Shown one piece after another: positions 1 to 4,207 of a stretch of 10,128 nt of DNA (positions are counted from its first letter, which is position 1; the number at the start of each line of letters is the position of its first letter). The notes beneath the pieces are model-generated. The model was not told where the DNA came from, made no database searches, and saw only the letters and a program-made list of their open reading frames with translations. Where the stretch lies: contig JADYZI010000330.1 in the NCBI GenBank assembly GCA_020853255.1, positions 1 through 10,128 of the forward strand, read 5' to 3'. The position numbers were made by a program, and so were the translations under genes. The DNA is from Acidobacteriota bacterium (GTDB taxonomy: Bacteria > Acidobacteriota > Blastocatellia > Pyrinomonadales > Pyrinomonadaceae).

Positions 1-1306
1 CGTTTATCTTCGCAGTCTCCACCGTCAGTTGCTGTGCATAGGCCGACCCCGACAACAGATCAAACGCCGCCTGCCCCTCCCGCAGCCGCTTCTCCATCTC
101 CTGTATCGGCGTCAACTTCGCCGCACCGCCGCCGCCACCACTACCGCGCCCACCGCGTCCACCGCGTCCGGGTGGATTGTCTGCCGGACCAAACCCACCG
201 GGAATGCCGACACTTCCGCCCATTCGTGCCCGTGCCGACGACCAAATGCCTCCGAAACCATTGACGGCATCACTGTTCCGCGCCATAAAGCCTGCGATCC
301 CTGTTGTATTGCCGCCGGCAAGCTGCACCAGAACGCCGCCGAGGTCAAGGGCAGCCTTCATTTGCGATAGTGTTTGTCTCAGAACGTTGACCACGAACTG
401 GAGCGAGCCCGCAACGGTTTGGGCCCACGCGCGGACCTCGGCCCCGTTTCGTCCAAGCCACGCATTGAAGTCCGAGAATACGTCGTTGACCACGGGCAAC
501 AACTCACGCCCAAGGGTGTTGGTGACGCCCTGTACCTGGTCTTGAATGTCCTTGGACGCCTTGGTGAACTCCCTCGCCGCCAGAACATCGTCGTTCGAGA
601 GTGTGAGGCCGAACTTCTTTGCGTGTTCGATGGCTTCGTCCAAATTCCCATTAAAGCTCTCGATAAATGGGATCAGTTTGAAGCCTTCATCACCAAACAA
701 CTTTATTGCGGCCCGGCTCTTTTCCACGCCCGGCGGCAGATCATGTATTGTTTTCAACGCCTGTCGGAAAGATTCGTCCAGATTCGCGATCGCCTCTTTC
801 GGCTTGATGCCCAGGCTCGTCAGGTCCGCGGCCGCTTTTTTCGACCCGTCCGCCGCGTCAACTATCTTCTTTGTGAATTCCTTTATGATCTGCTGGACAT
901 CGGTGAACGAACCGCCGGTGCGTTCGATCTGCACCTTCAACGCGGACATCGCCTCGACCCCGATCCCTGTCCGTTGCGAGGCGTTATCCACTTCCTTCGT
1001 ATAGTCTGCGAATTCCTTCGCGATCCGCGTCACCTCCATGCCGACCTTAACGGCAGCGTCAGCGGCAATCGTGAGGGCCGCGGCAGCCGCTGCCAACGCG
1101 GCACCGACCGGCCCGGCCGCCGCTGTCAGGCCGGTTAAACCGCTGCCCGCTTCGGTCGCCCCTGCGGCCAATTGCTTCAGCTCCGCCCCAGCCTGCTTGC
1201 CGCCAAGGTTGCCGGACGCTTTTTCCAGCCGTTTGATCGACGCGATGGTCTTATCAACGTCCTTGTCATCGACCTTTATTTTGATTGTGACTATGCGTTC
1301 CGCCAT
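1..1306 (-). CDS. Phage tail tape measure protein, N-terminal part (cut by window edge)
   Basis: This is the first 435 residues of a tape measure protein, which sets tail length and occupies the tail tube lumen. Seen: a short polar start (MAERIVTIKIKVDD), an Ala-rich helix at about residues 60-90, then a long helical region with the wording typical of TP901/PhageMin tape measures at about 95-140 (YTKEVDNASQRTGIGVEAM, then GGSFTDVQQIIKEFTKKI). A Gly/Arg-rich linker lies at about 377-396, and helical sequence resumes after it. The gene runs off the left edge with no stop. Start: ATG at 1304-1306; no Shine-Dalgarno sequence lies in the 20 bases before it, unlike the tail tube and chaperone genes. 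It is the last late gene in the window and is separated from the rest of the late operon by the plus-strand cassette. The family call is firm; the length is unknown. Confidence 0.9.
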   Translation of the reverse strand, partial: MAERIVTIKIKVDDKDVDKTIASIKRLEKASGNLGGKQAGAELKQLAAGATEAGSGLTGLTAAAGPVGAALAAAAAALTIAADAAVKVGMEVTRIAKEFADYTKEVDNASQRTGIGVEAMSALKVQIERTGGSFTDVQQIIKEFTKKIVDAADGSKKAAADLTSLGIKPKEAIANLDESFRQALKTIHDLPPGVEKSRAAIKLFGDEGFKLIPFIESFNGNLDEAIEHAKKFGLTLSNDDVLAAREFTKASKDIQDQVQGVTNTLGRELLPVVNDVFSDFNAWLGRNGAEVRAWAQTVAGSLQFVVNVLRQTLSQMKAALDLGGVLVQLAGGNTTGIAGFMARNSDAVNGFGGIWSSARARMGGSVGIPGGFGPADNPPGRGGRGGRGSGGGGGAAKLTPIQEMEKRLREGQAAFDLLSGSAYAQQLTVETAKIN

Positions 1307-1309
1307 TTG

Positions 1310-1318
1310 TGTTATATT
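1310..1318 (+). promoter_or_regulatory. Possible extended -10 element for the 1328-1741 gene
   Basis: TGTTATATT matches an extended -10 (TG, one base, TATATT) and ends 9 bases before the ATG at 1328. No -35 hexamer is visible at 16-18 bases. If used, transcription would start only about 2-3 bases upstream of the ATG, giving a near-leaderless message, which fits the lack of a Shine-Dalgarno sequence. The same AT-rich patch precedes the tape measure start on the other strand. Inference only. Confidence 0.3.
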
Positions 1319-1327
1319 TAGCAGCGT

Positions 1328-1741
1328 ATGACACGCCCATTAAAACTTGCCCTGCTGTGGACGATCATTACGTTGATCGCCGCCCTTAGCGTCTTTGAAT
1401 CGCTCCGGTCAAGCCCTGTCAAACCAATTAGCAATGCGGCCGCCACATCCGCAACCCCTGTCCCATTGCGAACGCTGTCGCCCGCGGATAAGATCGAACG
1501 CCGCAAAGCGTTCATCCGGCAGCTCGAAAGTGGAATGCTTGAACAGGGTCACGATTTTTACTTAAGTCTCCGCGGCAAGGAACAGGATCAACTGCATATC
1601 AAGTACATCCTCATGTCCCGGCCCGCCGTTTACCAGCTGGCCAACGACGATGATTTGAAGTCGGCCTTATACGATCTTGGTTTCACAAAGATCATCGCCA
1701 CCGATGGGTACAACGACACCTGGACGATCGACCTTCAATAA
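1328..1741 (+). CDS. Small membrane-anchored hypothetical protein (137 aa)
   Basis: I do not recognise a named family. Residues about 5-26 form one hydrophobic segment after a basic start (MTRPLK), read as an uncleaved anchor or signal peptide. A Ser/Pro/Ala-rich linker follows (about 27-55), then a compact soluble domain (about 56-137) with the ending LGFTKIIATDGYNDTWTIDL. The layout predicts export of the C-terminal domain while it stays tethered to the inner membrane. The ATG at 1328 diverges from the tape measure start with only 21 bases between them and no Shine-Dalgarno sequence. The stop lies 6 bases before the -35 box of the next promoter. Its place in a plus-strand cassette among late genes suggests a moron gene acting on the host cell surface; that role is inference. 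The reading frame has convincing codon use and a coherent fold pattern. Confidence 0.7.
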   Translation: MTRPLKLALLWTIITLIAALSVFESLRSSPVKPISNAAATSATPVPLRTLSPADKIERRKAFIRQLESGMLEQGHDFYLSLRGKEQDQLHIKYILMSRPAVYQLANDDDLKSALYDLGFTKIIATDGYNDTWTIDLQ

Positions 1742-1746
1742 AACCT

Positions 1747-1760
1747 TTTGACACCATCAA
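1747..1760. repeat. Left copy of inverted TTGA-N5-TCAA motif
   Basis: TTTGACACCATCAA here matches 13 of 14 bases of the reverse complement of 2689-2702. Each copy is itself a partial palindrome (TTGA, 5 bases, TCAA). This copy covers the -35 hexamer of the promoter at 1748-1775, a natural place for a repressor operator. It could instead be one end of an inserted segment, or chance. Confidence 0.35.
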
Positions 1761-1775
1761 AATCTCTGCTATACT
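1748..1775 (+). promoter_or_regulatory. Strong sigma70-type promoter of the plus-strand cassette
   Basis: A perfect -35 box TTGACA (1748-1753), a 16-base spacer and a -10 box TATACT (1770-1775) preceded by TG plus one base (extended -10). The expected start of transcription is about 1782. It points toward the antirepressor/Rha segment, and the first good ribosome binding site for that segment lies about 230 bases downstream. The -35 overlaps a TTGA-N5-TCAA half-palindrome that could be an operator. Confidence 0.7.
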
Positions 1776-1781
1776 TCCTCT

Positions 1782-2010
1782 CGTTCGCGGTGCTTAACAC
1801 ATCGCAGCCATTGAATCACTAGGCGGTCAACGCCCCGAAAGCGTTTTTTGCTTTTTAAAGGACAAATACCATGGGCTGGTATTCTCCGAGCAAAGCAAAC
1901 CGATTTCGTCGGGTGTTGGCTTAATAAAATACCCGCAAGGGGAATACAGCCAGTGGCTCCTAGTGGCCATGTTAAGCTCCCGGCGAACAAATGTCTTAAC
2001 AAAATCAACT
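1782..2010 (+). promoter_or_regulatory. Long hairpin-rich 5' leader or possible non-coding RNA
   Basis: The segment between the promoter and the first strong ribosome binding site carries several hairpins. (a) AACGC/GCGTT at 1829-1845 with a T-rich tail (TTTTTTG then CTTTTT), like a weak attenuator. (b) A perfect 7-bp stem AATACCA/TGGTATT at 1865-1883. (c) An outer stem TGGCT/AGCCA (1917-1921 with 1948-1952) enclosing CCC/GGG closed by a GCAA tetraloop (1932-1941). (d) A 7-bp stem TGTTAAG/CTTAACA (1970-1976 with 1995-2001), 9 bases before the AGGAGG at 2011-2016. It matches no riboswitch or RNA class known to me. It may regulate translation or termination of the downstream genes, or be an RNA in its own right. 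Confidence 0.45.
1871..1924 (+). CDS. Possible 17-residue leader peptide
   Basis: A short frame, MGWYSPSKANRFRRVLA then TAA, begins 8 bases after AAAGGA (1857-1862), a fair Shine-Dalgarno sequence. Its ATG lies at the loop edge of the 7-bp hairpin 1865-1883, so folding would mask it. It ends before the GCAA-tetraloop hairpin, in the usual position of a leader peptide that senses translation. Equally it may be a chance frame in an untranslated leader; 17 codons are too few to judge by composition. Confidence 0.3.
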   Translation: MGWYSPSKANRFRRVLA

Positions 2011-2022
2011 AGGAGGTGTCTA

Positions 2023-2553
2023 ATGACACAAAAGCTCGCCCGCGTCCGCTTTGCCGGACAATCACTCGTTACAATCAAAGATCACGACGACATTATATAT
2101 GTCGCTATGCGCCCAATCGTCGAAGGCATGGGCCTTAATTGGAAGAGCCAGTGGGATAAGCTCAAAGACCATCGACATCCACTTCGACCAGACCGACGAA
2201 GATCTGGTCAACATGGCCCTGCGAAACGTCGGCGAACTCGGGTCCCTTATCAGCGAGGGCATTTTCGCCAGCTTCGACACCGCCATCGACCGCCTCAAAA
2301 AGGTCACTACCTTCACAGACGGCGAAAATGCCAGCCTATTGGCCCCAATTTCAACCAAAGGAGGAGAAATCAAATGAAAACCATCAATCTACCCACCCTT
2401 AAGGTCGTTAACGGCGTTCCCTACGCCTCGTCTCTCGACATCGCCGACCGTTTCGGCGTTAAGCATCAGAACGTTTTGCGGGCGATCGCAAAATGCATCG
2501 GCGAACTCAAATTTGAGTTGGCCACGGCTCAATTTGCTGACTCGGAACCGTGA
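2023..2553 (+). CDS. Composite ORF: truncated P22_AR_N antirepressor joined to Rha fragment
   Basis: The frame from ATG 2023 stays open for 176 codons behind an ideal AGGAGG (2011-2016, 6-base spacing), so a gene finder would call it as one gene. Residues 1-49 match the start of the phage antirepressor N-terminal domain (P22_AR_N), including YVAMRPIVEGMGLNWKSQW. Residues about 50-117 are an Arg/His/Pro-rich stretch that is the out-of-frame reading of another coding segment. Residues 118-176 match the start of a Rha-type regulatory protein. The chain is therefore best seen as an accidental in-frame union of remnants and not a designed fusion. P22_AR_N proteins counter phage repressors, but here the second half of that domain is absent, so activity is doubtful. 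Confidence 0.5.
   Translation: MTQKLARVRFAGQSLVTIKDHDDIIYVAMRPIVEGMGLNWKSQWDKLKDHRHPLRPDRRRSGQHGPAKRRRTRVPYQRGHFRQLRHRHRPPQKGHYLHRRRKCQPIGPNFNQRRRNQMKTINLPTLKVVNGVPYASSLDIADRFGVKHQNVLRAIAKCIGELKFELATAQFADSEP
2164..2377 (+). pseudogene. 3' remnant of an unidentified phage gene, in the +1 frame
   Basis: From about 2164 the sensible coding frame moves by +1 relative to the antirepressor frame. It reads about 70 residues (TIDIHFDQTDEDLVNMALRN to the ending STKGGEIK) and stops at 2375-2377. The codons are G/C-ended and the residue mix is normal, unlike the Arg-rich alternative frame. It has no start codon of its own at its beginning; an internal ATG (about 2212) lacks a clear ribosome binding site. 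The TGA overlaps the ATG at 2374 (ATGA), and its last codons contain the AGGAGG used by the next gene. The likeliest history is a deletion that fused the 5' part of an antirepressor gene to the 3' part of a different gene. I do not recognise the family. Confidence 0.5.
2374..2553 (+). CDS. Truncated Rha-family phage regulatory protein (59 aa)
   Basis: Starts at ATG 2374 behind AGGAGG (2359-2364, 9-base spacing), translationally coupled to the preceding frame by ATGA. The protein has the Rha N-terminal pattern: VVNGVPYASSLDIADRFGVK, then HQNVLRAI. Known Rha proteins (pRha domain, linked to interference with phage growth in hosts lacking IHF) continue for well over 100 residues. This one stops after FADSEP at the point where the domain should go on, so it looks like an N-terminal fragment. 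It is in the same frame as the antirepressor remnant upstream, so it can also be read as the tail of the 176-residue composite. It may be translated, but function is doubtful. Confidence 0.6.
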   Translation: MKTINLPTLKVVNGVPYASSLDIADRFGVKHQNVLRAIAKCIGELKFELATAQFADSEP

Positions 2554-2557
2554 CGAT

Positions 2558-2692
2558 ATGAACGAGACTGGACGGGAATGGCTCGATGATGTCTGGGCAC
2601 AGGTCCAGACGATCATCGGTTCAAGCCCGGCACTCGAACGGCTGACAATGCAATTGCTGGCCGACATCGAGAAACAAAAGGACCTGGATTGA
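2558..2692 (+). CDS. Small hypothetical protein (44 aa)
   Basis: A 44-residue frame (MNETGREWLDDVWAQVQTII to the ending EKQKDLD), acidic and probably helical, starts 4 bases after the Rha stop. The Shine-Dalgarno sequence is poor (GGAA about 12 bases upstream). It is the last gene before the plus-strand terminator. No family recognised; it may be a genuine small gene or another remnant of the decayed regulatory segment. Confidence 0.4.
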   Translation: MNETGREWLDDVWAQVQTIIGSSPALERLTMQLLADIEKQKDLD

Positions 2693-2702
2693 TAGTGTCA
2701 AA
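2689..2702. repeat. Right copy of inverted TTGA-N5-TCAA motif
   Basis: TTGATAGTGTCAAA is the inverted partner (13 of 14 bases) of 1747-1760. It is followed at once by a second TTGTCAAA, giving two tandem TGTCAAA units. It sits between the last plus-strand gene (its stop falls inside the motif) and the terminator. Possible operator or cassette-end inverted repeat. Confidence 0.35.
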
Positions 2703-2716
2703 TTGTCAAAGAACCC

Positions 2717-2899
2717 TTACCGGCTCGATCTTATCGGGCCGGTTTTTCTATAACCCAGCCGTTCCAGTTCCACACTGGTAAACTGCTCCTTCTTTATCTC
2801 GCCTTCCTCTATCCGTCGGCGGATCTCATCCACGTCCAGCGTCGCACCCGGCGTTCTTTCTTCCTCATCCGCGATCGGCGGTATTCCGTAACCTCTCAT
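2717..2899 (-). CDS. Small phage protein after the tail chaperone (60 aa)
   Basis: No named family is recognised. The protein is 60 residues, highly charged, with a probable amphipathic helix in the middle (LDVDEIRRRIEEGEIKKEQF) and a basic end (YRKTGPIRSSR). The start is ATG at 2897-2899, which overlaps the TGA of the upstream gene as ATGA and implies translational coupling; a longer frame from upstream would overlap the chaperone extension and is not preferred. It sits where lambda-like phages go from G-T to tape measure, so a tail assembly role is plausible. Oddity: its last eight codons and stop form the stem of the plus-strand terminator at 2719-2747. Confidence 0.65.
   Translation of the reverse strand: MRGYGIPPIADEEERTPGATLDVDEIRRRIEEGEIKKEQFTSVELERLGYRKTGPIRSSR
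2719..2747 (+). terminator. Intrinsic terminator ending the plus-strand cassette
   Basis: An 11-bp stem (A, CCGGC, TCGAT paired with ATCGG, GCCGG, T; one G-T wobble) closed by a CTT loop and followed by TTTTT on the plus strand (2743-2747). On the minus strand no T-run follows the stem (it runs into AAGGG), so it should stop only plus-strand transcription. It lies inside the 3' end of the minus-strand gene 2717-2899. Confidence 0.8.
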
Positions 2900-3315
2900 T
2901 TCAAAAACCCCTTCACCAGTGCGTCCATTCTCCGGGCCCGGTTTTCCCGCAGAACGGCCTCGGTCTGCCGCCATATCTGGTACAGCTGCATCGTTTCGAA
3001 CGAATAGCAGGACCAGTCCGTTTCAAAGCCCGCGTCGGCCCAATCGGCCATGTTCTCTATCGTGTCCACCGCGTCCTCGGCCTCCTCGGTCGGCACGCTC
3101 CCGGCGGTCATTCCCTTGCTTTCAAATTTCGGGCACCCGCGGCATATCGCCTCTTCCTTGGCCGCGTGCAGCTCGTCTGCCGCCGTCGGCTGGTTCGGCT
3201 CCCACGGCTGGGCCCAGTCGTCACAGTGTGCCTCACCCGGGCATTTGGTCGCGTCCTGCTCCCACGTTTCGCCAAACCGCTGAAACACGCGGTACTGAAC
3301 GGCGTCCGCGATCAA
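2896..3315 (-). CDS. Tail assembly chaperone, frameshift extension (T-like domain)
   Basis: A 139-residue frame lying -1 relative to the upstream chaperone gene and overlapping its stop. It has no ATG near its beginning (first possible start TTG 3315) and no ribosome binding site at a useful distance. It is therefore most likely expressed as a C-terminal extension by -1 frameshifting at 3321-3327, giving a product of 384 residues in total (ending SQKK then VGLIADAV across the junction). In lambda the T part of gpG-T brings tail tube protein to the tape measure complex. Seen: four cysteines, C25-x5-C31 and C58-x2-C61 (TKCPGEAHC, ICRGC), suitable for a metal site, an acidic middle, and a basic helical end. 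The next gene starts in its stop codon (ATGA). Confidence 0.7.
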   Translation of the reverse strand: MIADAVQYRVFQRFGETWEQDATKCPGEAHCDDWAQPWEPNQPTAADELHAAKEEAICRGCPKFESKGMTAGSVPTEEAEDAVDTIENMADWADAGFETDWSCYSFETMQLYQIWRQTEAVLRENRARRMDALVKGFLK

Positions 3316-4049
3316 TCCGACTTTTTTTGCGATAGCCGCTCCCCGAACAGGTGCTCGATCACGACCGTCTTGAACCGCAGCGGCACGCGTCCGGCAAATC
3401 CCGTGTTCGAGACAACCATTTCGTCGTACATCTCGCCGAATTTATGGTCCTGCGGCACATATTCCAGTTGCGGCTGCCGCCTCAGCCCGCCTATCCGCTC
3501 CTGCTTGAAACGCTTGGCGGCGATGCGTGAATATTTCTTCTGCCATTCCACCGAAACCCTTTTCAGCACATGCGACTGCGTCGCGATTTCGCCGTTCACC
3601 CAGGCTTCCGTCGTCACCGTCTGCGTCGCATCCGGTGTAAAACAGCGGCTGCCCGTCACCCGTTCAATGTCCGCCGCGATCGCAACGGCCACAAATGCCG
3701 ATATCGCTTCCAGCTTTTCCGGGTCAGGGATCACCTCGCGAAAATCCAGCCCTTCCGACACCGCTATATTCTCGACCTCATGGATCAGCTCGTCCCACAA
3801 CGCGCACGTTGCCTCGCGGCTCTGCTCGTCCAGGGCGTCTTCGTTCCCACGCATCTTGAACGCACGCAGCCACTGCATATACCGCTCATCGCTCAGCGGG
3901 TTGAAAATATGCGCCGTCTCATAGGTCCTCGTTCCTTCGCGGACCTCGAACGGCATGCGGTTCCGGGCCTCCGCGTCAAATAGAACGACCGGCGGCTCCG
4001 CCTGCGCGGGCACCGCCGGTACATTTACTGTCAAGGCTGTATCTGTCAT
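3312..4049 (-). CDS. Tail assembly chaperone (G-like, 245 aa)
   Basis: Assigned by position and by its frameshift signal more than by sequence: it follows the major tail tube gene and precedes the tape measure gene, and ends in a slippery site leading into an overlapping -1 frame, exactly as lambda G and many siphovirus chaperones do. These proteins coat the tape measure and recruit tube subunits, and are absent from the virion. The sequence starts with a Pro/Val/Ala-rich segment (1-20), then a mixed helical body with no membrane segment. ATG 4049 is preceded by GAGGAG about 11 bases upstream. At 245 residues it is longer than lambda gpG (140), but phage chaperones vary widely. The intergenic gap before it holds two palindromic repeats. 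Confidence 0.65.
   Translation of the reverse strand: MTDTALTVNVPAVPAQAEPPVVLFDAEARNRMPFEVREGTRTYETAHIFNPLSDERYMQWLRAFKMRGNEDALDEQSREATCALWDELIHEVENIAVSEGLDFREVIPDPEKLEAISAFVAVAIAADIERVTGSRCFTPDATQTVTTEAWVNGEIATQSHVLKRVSVEWQKKYSRIAAKRFKQERIGGLRRQPQLEYVPQDHKFGEMYDEMVVSNTGFAGRVPLRFKTVVIEHLFGERLSQKKSD
3321..3344 (-). promoter_or_regulatory. Programmed -1 ribosomal frameshift signal (A AAA AAG)
   Basis: In the chaperone frame the codons CAA AAA AAG give the heptamer A AAA AAG (3327-3321), the same as in E. coli dnaX. A Shine-Dalgarno-like GGGGAG (3344-3339) lies 11 bases upstream, also as in dnaX, where it stimulates slippage. The zero frame stops two codons later (TCG GAT TGA). A modest downstream stem (CGCGG 3310-3306 with CCGCG 3292-3288, about 10 bases after the site) could assist. 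The reading frame entered by -1 slippage is open for 141 codons. Confidence 0.75.
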
Positions 4050-4084
4050 TTCGGGCTGTTCTCCTCTCGTTTTCTTTCTCTCTA

Positions 4085-4200
4085 GCTCCCCTCCTTACCA
4101 AGGAGGGGTGGCAGCCGCTTCGGCTGACGGGGTGGTTCCTTCTTCATGCTCCCCTCCTTCCAAAGGAGGGGTGGCAGCCGCTTCGGCTGACGGGGTGGTT
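4085..4200. repeat. Tandem pair of palindromic repeats, intergenic
   Basis: Two 53-base copies (4085-4137 and 4148-4200, period 63) lie between the tail tube and chaperone genes. Each has a long stem, CCCCTCCTT paired with AAGGAGGGG around a short loop, and a second hairpin CAGCCG-AAG-CGGCTG. The copies differ mainly in the first loop. The same element occurs twice more at 5314-5426. Hairpins here could act on mRNA stability or on the ratio of tail tube to chaperone, which is made in far smaller amounts. The element looks like a dispersed chromosomal palindrome family. Confidence 0.85.
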
Positions 4201-4207
4201 CTCTCCA

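Noticed and set aside
374..1138. 254-codon plus-strand open frame
   Set aside because: It lies fully opposite the tape measure gene, has an Arg-rich composition typical of antisense reading of GC-rich DNA, and no ribosome binding site.
1769..2078. Two overlapping minus-strand open frames in the leader region
   Set aside because: No ribosome binding sites, unlikely composition, and they cover a segment better explained as a promoter with structured leader on the plus strand.
2062..2667. Minus-strand frames opposite the antirepressor/Rha segment
   Set aside because: The plus-strand translations match known phage regulator domains, so these are shadows.
2689..2720. Minus-strand promoter with TTGACA for the tape measure gene
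   Set aside because: Two TTGACA-like boxes exist on the minus strand, but no acceptable -10 lies 16-18 bases downstream.
2896..3315. Independent gene starting at TTG 3315
   Set aside because: No ribosome binding site at a workable distance and a slippery site just upstream; frameshift expression explains the overlap better.
3166..3924. 252-codon plus-strand open frame
   Set aside because: Antisense shadow of the chaperone genes; Ser/Arg/Cys-rich composition and no family resemblance.
4085..4200. CRISPR array
   Set aside because: Only two copies per site, long palindromic units with near-constant short gaps, and no cas genes; the elements are double-hairpin repeats.
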